Shown here: positions 19,803 through 28,903 of the stretch, piece after piece
Layout of the letters: the number at the start of each line of letters is the position of its first letter
How positions within the stretch are numbered: the stretch's first letter is position 1
NCBI GenBank assembly: GCA_040766325.1
Contig: JAXGQR010000005.1
Span: forward strand, 1-64,000
Direction of reading: 5' to 3'
DNA from: Dehalobacterium sp040766325
GTDB lineage: Bacteria > Bacillota > Dehalobacteriia > Dehalobacteriales > Dehalobacteriaceae
Length of the DNA stretch: 64,000 nucleotides
Position numbers and translations under genes: made by a program
Notes under the pieces: generated by a model
Databases searched by the model: none
Told to the model about the DNA's origin: nothing
The model's input: only the letters and a program-made list of their open reading frames with translations

Positions 19803-20666
19803 CTATACAATAACCTTTTTCTTAATAAGATAAAAAAGAGCATTCACTAAAATAAGAAAAACCATCAACACCAAACCGGAGGCAAAGAGCCCATGATAAT
19901 GCAGACTGCCCAATTCCGCAGTACCAATCTCCAAAGCGATTAGAGCCGGAATTGTCTCCCCCTTGCCCAGGAGCTTAGGCATAATGGGAGAATTGCCAAT
20001 GACCATCATCACGGCCATGGTCTCTCCCATAGCGCGGCCAAAGGCCAAAACCAGAGAGGCTAAAATTGCTCCTTTAGCGTGGGGTAGAATCAATGATCTT
20101 AACATATAACTTTTGGGCACCCCTAAGGCCAGGGAGGATTCTTTATACTTAAGGTAGGATTTTTCCATGGTTTCCAAAGAGGTAGATACGATAAAGGGTA
20201 GCACCATCACCGCGAGCACAATGCCCCCGCTAAGTACAGATTCCCCGGCGGCAAGATCTGTGTGTAATTCAAGGAATTTTACCACTACCAAAAGCCCGAT
20301 AAAGCCGTAAATTACGGAAGGGATCCCGGCCAGCACCCCTAAGATGGCCGAAAATAATTCTTTCAACTTTTTATTTTCCAGTACAGAGAGTTTTAAAGCG
20401 CAGCCCAAGCCGATCGGAAGGGCAATGAAGACTGCTAAAAGGGAGACATACAAAGTAGATAAAATCATGGGGAGAATCCCTACCCGCGGTTCCATGGCCA
20501 AGGGTCTCCATTCCAGGCCGCTGACAAATTCCCATACATTTAACTCCCGGAAAACCAGCATACTTTCTTTGGCAATAAAGAAAATAACTAAAAATAACAA
20601 AAAGACGGATATAAAAGTTATGCTTTTAGCAAAAAATGCGAAGATGTATTCAATTTTGCGATACAA
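19803..20666 (-). CDS. pstC: Phosphate ABC transporter permease PstC
   Basis: A 287-residue inner-membrane permease with six helices, the AGIPSVIYGFIGL segment, an ESSLALGVPKSYM EAA-type loop and GRAMGETMAVMMVIGN, all typical PstC motifs. It pairs with PstA. It lies downstream of pstS beyond a strong hairpin that probably lowers its expression relative to pstS. Confidence 0.93.
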   Translation of the reverse strand: MYRKIEYIFAFFAKSITFISVFLLFLVIFFIAKESMLVFRELNVWEFVSGLEWRPLAMEPRVGILPMILSTLYVSLLAVFIALPIGLGCALKLSVLENKKLKELFSAILGVLAGIPSVIYGFIGLLVVVKFLELHTDLAAGESVLSGGIVLAVMVLPFIVSTSLETMEKSYLKYKESSLALGVPKSYMLRSLILPHAKGAILASLVLAFGRAMGETMAVMMVIGNSPIMPKLLGKGETIPALIALEIGTAELGSLHYHGLFASGLVLMVFLILVNALFYLIKKKVIV

Positions 20667-20700
20667 GTTTCTTCACCTCTTGTTTGACTGAACACAAAAA

Positions 20701-20730
20701 TTAAATTCAGAGGAAAACCTCTGAATTTAA
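20701..20730 (-). terminator. Intercistronic terminator/attenuator between pstS and pstC
   Basis: A perfect 13-bp stem (TTAAATTCAGAGG with its complement) and four-base loop lies 16 bases after the pstS stop. On the minus strand it is followed by TTTTTGTG. It should terminate most transcripts after pstS, allowing some read-through to pstCAB. Confidence 0.75.
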
Positions 20731-20746
20731 TCTGCTCTACCTCACT

Positions 20747-21685
20747 TTACTTATTGGGCACGAATCCTAATTTTTCTATTACGCTAAGACCGGTATCCGA
20801 TAAGACATAGTCCATAAAGGCCTGTTCCGGCCCTGTTAACTCCCCGTTTTTGATTAAGATTAAAGGGCGGGATACTTTGTAACTACCATCTAAAATATTT
20901 TCTGCCGAAGCCTCAATACCGTCTACTTTGAAGGGGAAAATCTGCCCTTCATTTTGATTGACCATCCCGTAGGAAGCATAACCGATGGCATTTTCGTTCT
21001 CGATGATCTTGGTTACCAAGGCCCCCATAGACGGCGCCTGAATCACATCAGCCTTAACCTCGGAATCACCCATAATGGCTTTTTGAAATACTTCGTGGGC
21101 TCCCCCGCCAATATCTCTGGTTACTACAACAATCTCATTATTGGGCAAAGAAGCGTCTACCTCATTCCAGGTTTTATATTCACCGGCAAAGATCTTTTTT
21201 ATTTCCTCGGTAGTTAAAGAGTCTTTAATCTCTGTCAGCTTATTTTGAGGATTCACGGAAATCGTTAAGGCGTCCATGCCCAACAAAAATTCTTGATACG
21301 CGGCAATTTTTTCTTTTTCTTCATCTTTTACATTTCTCGAAACCATGCCGAAATCACTGACTCCGTCAATAACGGATTTAACACCGGCACTTGATCCACC
21401 GCCGGAAACATAGATGGCAATATCTTTTTCGGCAAAGGTGTTATCCACCTGATCCCAGGTGCCATACTCTTCATTGAAGTCCGTTGATAATTGGGACATA
21501 ACCGGGGCTAAGGTTGAGGACCCATAGAACTTTATTTCCGACTTAAATTCGTTAGCAGCCGTGTCGCTGCCGGCGTCTGGTTCCCCATTGGTTCCTTGTT
21601 CCTGACCCCCACACCCCACGAGACCGAGTGAGAGAAGCATAATTAGCGATAGCGCTAGTAATGATTTCAATAATTTTCTATTCAT
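20747..21685 (-). CDS. pstS: Phosphate-binding lipoprotein PstS
   Basis: Substrate-binding protein of the Pst importer. It has a lipoprotein signal ending LGLVGCGG, an acidic linker, then phosphate-binding motifs IKFYGSSTLAPVM and VSGGGSSAGVKSVIDG with the conserved Ser/Gly residues, and a VVTRDIGGGAHEVF segment. About 312 residues. The ATG at 21685 directly follows GGAGGATGCA; a longer frame lacks a site. It is the first gene of the operon, consistent with need for excess binding protein. Confidence 0.93.
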   Translation of the reverse strand: MNRKLLKSLLALSLIMLLSLGLVGCGGQEQGTNGEPDAGSDTAANEFKSEIKFYGSSTLAPVMSQLSTDFNEEYGTWDQVDNTFAEKDIAIYVSGGGSSAGVKSVIDGVSDFGMVSRNVKDEEKEKIAAYQEFLLGMDALTISVNPQNKLTEIKDSLTTEEIKKIFAGEYKTWNEVDASLPNNEIVVVTRDIGGGAHEVFQKAIMGDSEVKADVIQAPSMGALVTKIIENENAIGYASYGMVNQNEGQIFPFKVDGIEASAENILDGSYKVSRPLILIKNGELTGPEQAFMDYVLSDTGLSVIEKLGFVPNK

Positions 21686-21722
21686 TGCATCCTCCATAAA
21701 TATATTATTTGTGCTCAAACAG

Positions 21723-21752
21723 ATTATATCTTCAAAAGGCTATATTTGTAAA
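21723..21752 (-). promoter_or_regulatory. Sigma-A type promoter of the pst operon
   Basis: TTTACA (-35) and a perfect TATAAT (-10) with an 18-base spacer lie 38 bases upstream of the pstS start. I did not see convincing repeated PhoP-box hexamers beside it, so phosphate control is assumed from the genes, not read from the sequence. Confidence 0.6.
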
Positions 21753-21876
21753 ATTAAAGCTGTTTATGAAGGATCATCCAGGGATAAAAATAATTTATCA
21801 ACTACCTGAAAAAAAGCATTAGCCGATGGTAAAAATTACCCTAAATATTCCGATAAATTCAAGCATCTAATGGTTT

Positions 21877-22659
21877 TCAATCCTTTAAACAATAATGAAA
21901 TAACTCCTTGTATAGAGGCAGAAATCTTGCCGGATCAGCAGTAGAATAATATTGTATGGTTCGGTTTTCTTCATTTTGCTCCGTGAGCAGATTGTTTTGG
22001 GTTAAAATTCTTTGTAAATTTTTTACAGTGCCCATGTTGCCGTCAACCAGTTCCACCTGGGGAAACAAGGCCGCGATATCATTCTTAATAAAAACGTAAT
22101 GGGTACAACCTATCACGATAACCGAAACCTTTTCCATCGCCAGGGGCGCAAAAATATTTGCCAAATAGTTTTGTACTGCTTGCCCCTTGTATGTTCCTCC
22201 TTCAATCAATTCCGCCAAACCGGGACAGGGCAAAGGGTTGATTTGATGATCTGCCCGATAGTTGTTCATCAGACATTGGAACTTTTTTTCCCGTAAAGTA
22301 ACCGGCGTGGCCATGACGACAACTCTCCCCTGACCACACCTTTGCACCCCCGGCTTTAATGCCGGTTCCATGCCAATCACCGGGATATCCAAGTTTCCCC
22401 TTAATTCATTAATGGCGGCACTGGTTGCGGTATTACAAGCAACCACCAAGGCTTTGATGCCTTTGTTGATCAAAAATTCAGCCGCTTGAAAGGAAAGGTT
22501 CATCACCTCTTTTACCTCTTTGGTACCATAGGGATTATGCAAAGAATCCCCGAAATAAATCATCGATTCCCGGGGCATCAGTCGAGCCGCTTCTGCCAAA
22601 ACACTGATGCCGCCCACCCCGGAATCAAAAAAACCAATGGGAAGATTATTACGAGACAT
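21877..22659 (-). CDS. murI: Glutamate racemase
   Basis: Makes D-glutamate for peptidoglycan. It has the FFDSGVGGISVL substrate loop and both catalytic cysteines, in VVACNTATSAA and VIGCTHYVF. About 260 residues, the usual length. ATG at 22659 follows AGGTGGTGCGTCA; a GTG twelve bases earlier is possible. It may be co-transcribed with the upstream HAD gene (about 107-base gap). Confidence 0.93.
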   Translation of the reverse strand: MSRNNLPIGFFDSGVGGISVLAEAARLMPRESMIYFGDSLHNPYGTKEVKEVMNLSFQAAEFLINKGIKALVVACNTATSAAINELRGNLDIPVIGMEPALKPGVQRCGQGRVVVMATPVTLREKKFQCLMNNYRADHQINPLPCPGLAELIEGGTYKGQAVQNYLANIFAPLAMEKVSVIVIGCTHYVFIKNDIAALFPQVELVDGNMGTVKNLQRILTQNNLLTEQNEENRTIQYYSTADPARFLPLYKELFHYCLKD

Positions 22660-22766
22660 TTGACGCACCACCTAGTTGATCTTAATCTTTTCAATTATAA
22701 ACCTTCCCCCCGATGCCTTCAACAATAACCGGCAGGGGAAAGATTCTTGAATCGGCTAAGGGTTGA

Positions 22767-23489
22767 TTATTGGGGGGAACAGGGGGGGATTTCTTTGATA
22801 AAGTCCGCCAACTCGGCCAAAGTACCCTGATGGGTGGGATGGTGAATCGGCTTGCCCCGGTCAATCAGATGATCGGTTACTAAAAAGGTCTCCATACCAA
22901 TGGTTCCTGCGACCATATCCTCCTGCATATCATTCCCTACCATGAGGCAATCCTCAGGCGCAATATCCATCTTACGGCATATATCCTGATAATATTGGAT
23001 ACTGGGTTTACAACGGCGGCTGTTTTCATAAGTGGTAACCAGGGACCAAGGGCATTGAGCCACCCGGGCCCAAGCCATTCTTTCTAAGGTAGCCATCCGC
23101 GGAAAAAGAGGATTGGTGGCAAGCACAATGGGATAGCCCTTCTCCACCAATTGGACAACCACTTTTTCCGACCAGGGAGAAAACCCGGCACATGACTTCA
23201 GTTTGGGAAACTCCTGCTCATAATAAAGCTGAAAGCGCGGGTACATAACATCCCGCTCCTGCCCCACAGCCGGAAGGAAATTTTTCATAAAAATTTCTTC
23301 ATTCATGGCCTCACTCGTGTTACGTGCCATGGCCATGGTAGATTGTTTCAGATGATCCAAAAACACTTGGGGTTCAACCACATCCCGAAAAAAATCGGTA
23401 ATGGAAACGAAATAGCGCTTGACAAAAATTTCAATATCCAACGGCAATAAAGTACCGTCCAAATCAAACAAAATCAATTTATACAACAA
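22767..23489 (-). CDS. HAD family phosphatase
   Basis: A 240-residue HAD hydrolase: motif I FDLDGTLLP, a helical cap, motif II LATNP, a lysine in the KPSIQYY segment and motif IV VGNDMQEDMVAG. It is a soluble phosphomonoesterase of unspecified substrate. It begins at a TTG after GAGGTGAAAC. It precedes murI in the same direction. Confidence 0.8.
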   Translation of the reverse strand: MLYKLILFDLDGTLLPLDIEIFVKRYFVSITDFFRDVVEPQVFLDHLKQSTMAMARNTSEAMNEEIFMKNFLPAVGQERDVMYPRFQLYYEQEFPKLKSCAGFSPWSEKVVVQLVEKGYPIVLATNPLFPRMATLERMAWARVAQCPWSLVTTYENSRRCKPSIQYYQDICRKMDIAPEDCLMVGNDMQEDMVAGTIGMETFLVTDHLIDRGKPIHHPTHQGTLAELADFIKEIPPCSPQ

Positions 23490-23687
23490 GTTTCACCTCA
23501 ATTAGTATTATCTATATTTAGTATTATCTATCACCTGTATTATACTAGATACTCGGTCCCGCTTTCAAAACAATTTCTCCGGCCCCAACACCAATTTTTA
23601 TAAATATTCAAGATCCGGCAGGTATCTTCTGTAAATTTATAGAATAACTATCAAATTACATTATTAAAATAAGTAAAGGAGACTTTT

Positions 23688-25163
23688 ATGAAACTAAAAA
23701 AATCACTTTTCGTGCTTTTGGCCCTTCTCATGAGCATGATCATCCTTACCGGGTGCAGCCAGGTGGAAAAAGATTTTTATACCTTACAAAAAGAAATAAG
23801 GACCTGGGATGCCTACGTTAGTGAAGGAGAGATCACCCTCACCGTCAACCAATTACCGGAAGAAATTTCAGCAATCACAGGTGAATCCCCTCTGGTGCAG
23901 GATATTATTTTAAAGTTGTTACAGGATCTTAAGCTTACCCACAGTATCAAGATGGACGCGGAGCGCCAATTGATGTCTATCTCTATCAATCTGGAGCTAT
24001 ATGACAAAGCAGGGCCCCGGGAACTGCTAACCATCATCAGCAAGGATGATATGCTCTATATCAGAGTGGATAAAATCGCCGAATTGCTCAGTATGAATTC
24101 TGAGTTTACGCCCTATCGGAATGCTTTAGGTGATAATACTTATCTCACCATCTCCCGGGAAGAAATGGTAGATTTGTTGGGACCCGAAGATGGCAACCTA
24201 TTTATGAATTATTTAGCCTTGGGAGCACCGGAGCAGCTTCAGGCACAGAACACACTCTATTTTACCTTGCTTGAAGGATTAATGAATGAGGTTTACGGGC
24301 AATACGAAACCGGGTTAATCGAAAAAAAGGGCGATAAGTTCACCCTTAACCTGACGCCCCAAGAAGCAGTGGAGCTGGTTGGGCCTTTTATCCTTTACTC
24401 CCTGGATCATGCAGATCAATTGGAAACATATCTGATTTCTACCGTGGAAAATTTAACTGATGAAGAATTGCTCCTTTTAGAATTAGATCCGGCCCAAAGA
24501 GAAGATTATCTGCAAGAAATCACGGAATTTATCAATGAAATCAAAATGTCCGGTACAGAATTACTGAATGTTTGGACAGATTCCCGCCCGATGATCGCAA
24601 ATGAAGTTATCAGTCTCTTGGGTGCAACAAAATTATCTGCGTCCTTTCAAAAGAAAGATTCCTCAACCTATGATTCACAACTTGAACTATTACTTCAAAT
24701 AAAAGGAAAGCCGGAATCCACACAACCCTTGGAACTTGTTTATCAGATAAAGGATCACATCAAAAAAACCAATAATTTTGAAGTAACAGTTCCTCAAGAA
24801 GGATTGATTTCATGGACTGATTTTACGGCGCAAATACCCTGGACCGTAAATATTGAACCGGAATATGGCTTTTATTACACGAGCCACGGCCTGGAATCCG
24901 ACTTTGGTGATCTGGAAGCAGTAATTGACAAGGACCAAACCATGGTGCCCTTTCGCCAGATGGCAGCTATCTTAGACGAGAAAGCAGGCTGGGATCAAGA
25001 AAAACGTCAGGCTTATGTGGAAAGGGAAGGTACCCGGATATACTTTGAGGGCCGGATCCAGGATAACCTGCTATTGGTTCCGGTAAGAGCATTTGAAAAA
25101 CTCGGTTGGGAAGTTAATTGGGAACCCTATTCCGGCTTTGTGACCTTGATTAAGTATCAGTAA
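23688..25163 (+). CDS. Lipoprotein with C-terminal copper-amine-oxidase-N-like domain
   Basis: A 491-residue exported lipoprotein (signal MKLKKSLFVLLALLMSM, lipobox LTGC). The body is rich in acidic helices and has no recognised catalytic motif. The last about 80 residues form two stalk-like repeats (TMVPFRQMAAILD, LLVPVRAFEKLGWEVNW) of the copper amine oxidase N-terminal family, used in Bacillota as an extracellular module. AAAGGAGACTTTT precedes the ATG. It stands alone, ending in a strong bidirectional terminator. Confidence 0.75.
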   Translation: MKLKKSLFVLLALLMSMIILTGCSQVEKDFYTLQKEIRTWDAYVSEGEITLTVNQLPEEISAITGESPLVQDIILKLLQDLKLTHSIKMDAERQLMSISINLELYDKAGPRELLTIISKDDMLYIRVDKIAELLSMNSEFTPYRNALGDNTYLTISREEMVDLLGPEDGNLFMNYLALGAPEQLQAQNTLYFTLLEGLMNEVYGQYETGLIEKKGDKFTLNLTPQEAVELVGPFILYSLDHADQLETYLISTVENLTDEELLLLELDPAQREDYLQEITEFINEIKMSGTELLNVWTDSRPMIANEVISLLGATKLSASFQKKDSSTYDSQLELLLQIKGKPESTQPLELVYQIKDHIKKTNNFEVTVPQEGLISWTDFTAQIPWTVNIEPEYGFYYTSHGLESDFGDLEAVIDKDQTMVPFRQMAAILDEKAGWDQEKRQAYVEREGTRIYFEGRIQDNLLLVPVRAFEKLGWEVNWEPYSGFVTLIKYQ

Positions 25164-25204
25164 AAAAAATAGGCGCACTGGACACATTCACTTTTAAACG
25201 CTAA

Positions 25205-25237
25205 AAAGCACCCTCATGGTAATTTTGAGGGTGCTTT
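25205..25237. terminator. Bidirectional terminator, copy 1 of a repeated hairpin
   Basis: AAAGCACCCTCA pairs with TGAGGGTGCTTT (12 bp), with T-rich tails on both strands. It separates the convergent lipoprotein and gerC-like genes. A near-identical hairpin lies at 28866-28895. Confidence 0.85.
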
Positions 25238-25260
25238 AATTTTTCGTTTTGGGTTTTATA

Positions 25261-26382
25261 TCATTCCAAAAGACCGTAGCGCTCTATTTCCGTATTTACT
25301 TGGATAGTAATGGGAATCGTCGGATAAACTTCTTCCCACTTAATACTTTTATATAGCTTTGCATCCTTACGTTGCACCCCATTACCAATACCTAAGTAAT
25401 CGACACCTGTTGTTTGTGATTTTTTTACTGCGGCTCGAATTTGATTGGTGATAACATGAGAAAATAATCTTTCCAGTTTTTTTATGTTATCAAGTTTTGT
25501 CAAATCTAAAGTGCTACCTTGTTTAGATAGAATCTCTCCTTTAATATCAAGAGAAATCAGTACCCGAAGACCGTGCTCATGCCTTAAAGGTTTAATACTT
25601 AACTTCTTCCGGTCGCTGCGAAAGGTAAAAATACCTTTGTCCAGATTTCCCACCACTGTAGCATTAGGCTTAGCCACAAGCCAATTGGCTGCTCGTGTTT
25701 CTGCACTGCTTAACCAGTCAATTAGTTCCCAGTTATTAAATACTGCCCCGCCATCAAGGGCTATTGTTTTATTGTTTTCTGTCGCTAAAACACGGGTAGC
25801 TAAACCTCTTCCTTTAGTGCTTCTGAGCTCATTGATAAATTGATAAAAAGGCTGGTTTCTTACTAAAGGCAGTTCATATTCCAGCTGGGTCATATGGACC
25901 AGTTCATCTGCCACATACTTGGAGAGCCTGGGTTTTGCCTCTAGGATACCTTTCGCTTCGCCATTTTGTACAAACATGAGGCGCACTCTTGAGGCAATTT
26001 GAGGCTCGCGAAAAATCATGTCCCCGATATCTTTAAAGCTTTTTTTGCCGGCATTTTCACCAATCAAAACTACCCGTAAATGTCCCAGAAAGGTAAGGCG
26101 GGATACTTTCACCTGCAGCTTTTCCATTGCCTCCCTAAGGCTGGTACCCTCTACCGTCTCAATTATATTGGCTGTTTCCTGGGCTTCATCTTTGATACTT
26201 GCCGGTTTAATAATTTCAAAGGTGAAGTTATAGGAAGAACTTGTCTCCTCCCTCTTATCAATACCGATCGCGGTAATGATCGCTCTTCTGCCGATATCAT
26301 GAATATCCCAGCATCCCAGATTAACTAAACAAAAAAGGATTAAGATTAAACAAAGAAGGATTTTTTGAAGTATTTTTTTCAT
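25261..26382 (-). CDS. Ger(x)C family germinant receptor lipoprotein
   Basis: A 373-residue lipoprotein with signal and lipobox LVNLGCWD, followed by IHDIGRRAIITAIGID, the family start. GerC subunits sit on the outer face of the spore inner membrane and act with A and B subunits in sensing germinants. The start overlaps the end of the upstream A-B fusion by four bases, so the two are translationally coupled. Together they would make a complete receptor from only two genes. Confidence 0.9.
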   Translation of the reverse strand: MKKILQKILLCLILILFCLVNLGCWDIHDIGRRAIITAIGIDKREETSSSYNFTFEIIKPASIKDEAQETANIIETVEGTSLREAMEKLQVKVSRLTFLGHLRVVLIGENAGKKSFKDIGDMIFREPQIASRVRLMFVQNGEAKGILEAKPRLSKYVADELVHMTQLEYELPLVRNQPFYQFINELRSTKGRGLATRVLATENNKTIALDGGAVFNNWELIDWLSSAETRAANWLVAKPNATVVGNLDKGIFTFRSDRKKLSIKPLRHEHGLRVLISLDIKGEILSKQGSTLDLTKLDNIKKLERLFSHVITNQIRAAVKKSQTTGVDYLGIGNGVQRKDAKLYKSIKWEEVYPTIPITIQVNTEIERYGLLE

Positions 26383-28685
26383 TTTACAGACCCCTTCCTT
26401 TTTATTACGGCAAGCAAAAGGGTCAGTACGGGTAAGATGTATAGAAATAGATAACTGGGATAATGAATCAAACTCCGGAGCTTTATGGCCCAGACCGCAC
26501 CGGGGATGAGGTAAACGCCTGCCAGAGAACTGATGGTTACTACTATAGTTACAGACTTCCGGTACTGATGTTTATTTAATAAGTGCAGCAGACCCTCGCT
26601 GATGAGGTAAACATATATGGCAATAGTGGTAAACATGGCAACTAACCAAGGCAGTGTTAAAAACAGTTCAAACCGTTCCACAGGAAACCCGGGAAGAGTA
26701 ATAGCACTTAATATATTAAGACCCGGAAAAATTGATGCCTTGATGTTTTCCACACCAAGGATGCCGATGGCCATAACCGTTTGGAGTAAATTCAAGAACA
26801 AAACAAAATTCACCCCAATTAATGCTGGCTTCACTAATGATTTTTTATTTTGGAAAAAGAGCCCCACAAATAAAATAACTTCTAATCCCTGAAACGCCCC
26901 GATTAATATAATGGTGCCTTTCAAAACCGGTAACCACCCATTACCCAGGATCGGGAGAAAGTTTTGAATATTAATTGATCTTAAGGAAATAGCGGCAGCA
27001 AAAAGTAGCGGTAAGATCATAAAAGGAAAAACTAATTGGTAGAACCTAACTATAGGTGCGAACCCATAAAAACATAAGCCGATGGCACCTACTGCTAATA
27101 AACTGATGGCTATTATCATGGGGGTTTCCGGCAGAAACAGCAATTTATTAGCTTCCCCAAAGTTTTGGAAGGACGTACCCAAAAATACCATCCAAAAAAC
27201 TAAATAAGCAATAATGATCATAGTGCCTAAAATCTTGCCCCAGATATTTTTACTGAATGTAAAGAAATTTTCATCCGGGAAACGTACAACGAGCTTCACC
27301 AGTAAATAGGTAAATACGGAAACAATCGGAAAAGCCAAAATTATACAAATCCACGCGTCTTGTTCCGCAATTTTAACAATAGATTTAGAAGTAGTGAATA
27401 ATTCATATTCCAGCAGAACAGATATTAACACGATGCTAATGGCTTTAGCATCTAGCGCTTTTAAATTGACTCTTGTTTGCTGATTATTTTTCTTCGGATG
27501 ATACGTTTCATCTTGCGGCATAATTCGCGTATTCTCTCTCAATATCGTATGCCCCCAGGCACTCCCTTCTATGGGGGCAAGGGGCGCCATGTAGGGAATG
27601 CCAAAGGACTTCAGGGTAACCAAGTGAATGGTAATATAAAAGAAAGCCACCGCGAAACCAAAAAGGCCAAAAAAAGTGGCCGCTATCATCGTGAAAAACT
27701 GGATAATTCTCACCGCCATACGTAAATCATTATTAGGAATCCCAAAGGAGGATATGATGGTCAGAGTTACAATAATAATTACCGGTGCCCCAATAATCCT
27801 GGCCTCCATTCCGGCTATGGCGAGCACTATGCCTGCAAATAAGGCTATTGTTGAGCCAAAGATTGATGGTATTCTCTCCATCATCATGCGCACAGATTCG
27901 GCAATACCCATCATGACAAATGTTTCAAAATATATGGGGAAGGGAGTTAATTCCTTGCTGGCGGCAATTAATAAAGCTAAACTGGTGGGAATAAATTCGA
28001 GATTAAATGAAGTTAGAGCGATATAGAACCCCGGGAGAGTTATGGCCAAAATAAACATGATATAGCGGGCGATGCGAAAAAAGCCGGTCGCAAAGAACCA
28101 ACGGCCGTAAGCATCTTCCGGCAAATCCATTAATTCAAAAAAGGTGGCCGGTGCCAATAAAACCGTGGGACTGCCATCGAGCAAAATAGCAACTCTACCC
28201 TGAATAAGCGCAGATTCAGCTACATTAGGACGCTCTGTTGTTTCTACCTGAGGAAAGGGACTAAAATTTGAACTTTCGATATTTCGTTCAATTTGACTGC
28301 TTTCTAATACTGCCGGCAGCTTAATTGCTCCTATGCGCTCTCTTATTTTTGCTAAAATTTCTTCATTAGCCACTCCCTTAAGATATGCAATTACTACATT
28401 TTTTTTAGAAACAGAGCCAACCTGATAATGTTCAAAGACAATATCTGATTCGGGCAACTGTTCTTTAAGCAGGGCCAGATTAAAAGTGAGCTGTTCGGTA
28501 AACTTTCTTCTTGACCCCCGGACCATTTGTTCCAGATCACGGGGCAGTACATCAACAAGAGCGGTCTTTATTAACTTCTCATGACAGGGAGCAGTCGGGG
28601 AGCTTTGTTCCGGCTCTAAAGTATTCTTATTTTTAATTGGGTACTGCTGTGTATCTTTATCTTTTTTGAAGAATTTAAAAACCAA
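26379..28685 (-). CDS. Fused germinant receptor GerA-GerB (A and B subunits in one chain)
   Basis: The N-terminal about 400 residues match the GerA (spore germination A) family: SPFPQVETTERPNVAESALIQGRVAILLDGSP, then membrane helices ending near GIPYMAPLAPIEG. The first, N1-like, soluble subdomain of usual A subunits (about 120 residues) is missing. After a hydrophilic linker at about residues 395-412 an entire GerB-like APC-superfamily permease follows (about 355 residues, ten helices). No stop, frameshift or start signal is seen at the junction. TTG start. It probably senses an amino-acid-like germinant; the ligand cannot be inferred. Confidence 0.88.
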   Translation of the reverse strand: MVFKFFKKDKDTQQYPIKNKNTLEPEQSSPTAPCHEKLIKTALVDVLPRDLEQMVRGSRRKFTEQLTFNLALLKEQLPESDIVFEHYQVGSVSKKNVVIAYLKGVANEEILAKIRERIGAIKLPAVLESSQIERNIESSNFSPFPQVETTERPNVAESALIQGRVAILLDGSPTVLLAPATFFELMDLPEDAYGRWFFATGFFRIARYIMFILAITLPGFYIALTSFNLEFIPTSLALLIAASKELTPFPIYFETFVMMGIAESVRMMMERIPSIFGSTIALFAGIVLAIAGMEARIIGAPVIIIVTLTIISSFGIPNNDLRMAVRIIQFFTMIAATFFGLFGFAVAFFYITIHLVTLKSFGIPYMAPLAPIEGSAWGHTILRENTRIMPQDETYHPKKNNQQTRVNLKALDAKAISIVLISVLLEYELFTTSKSIVKIAEQDAWICIILAFPIVSVFTYLLVKLVVRFPDENFFTFSKNIWGKILGTMIIIAYLVFWMVFLGTSFQNFGEANKLLFLPETPMIIAISLLAVGAIGLCFYGFAPIVRFYQLVFPFMILPLLFAAAISLRSINIQNFLPILGNGWLPVLKGTIILIGAFQGLEVILFVGLFFQNKKSLVKPALIGVNFVLFLNLLQTVMAIGILGVENIKASIFPGLNILSAITLPGFPVERFELFLTLPWLVAMFTTIAIYVYLISEGLLHLLNKHQYRKSVTIVVTISSLAGVYLIPGAVWAIKLRSLIHYPSYLFLYILPVLTLLLAVIKRKGSVK

Positions 28686-28865
28686 AGGTTATCACCATTT
28701 TCTGGTTATTATCAGATATTGCACCTTAGGGTCTGATTTTTAATTTTTTATGACTTCACTATTTTAGGAATCCCTAAATATTTTTCTCCATTCGATATAA
28801 AAATATCCCTCAAAGGATAACCGGTTTTGGGTTCCGATAAGGACAATTTGACTTTTGCGCTCTAA

Positions 28866-28895
28866 AAAGCACCCTCTTAAACTTGAGGGTGCTTT
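28866..28895 (-). terminator. Terminator, copy 2 of the repeated hairpin
   Basis: AAAGCACCCTC pairs with GAGGGTGCTTT (11 bp) and has T-runs on both sides. It lies 8 bases after the stop of the DUF4846 gene. The 35 bases preceding it on the plus strand also resemble those before the copy at 25205. Confidence 0.8.
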
Positions 28896-28903
28896 CTTTT
28901 ATA

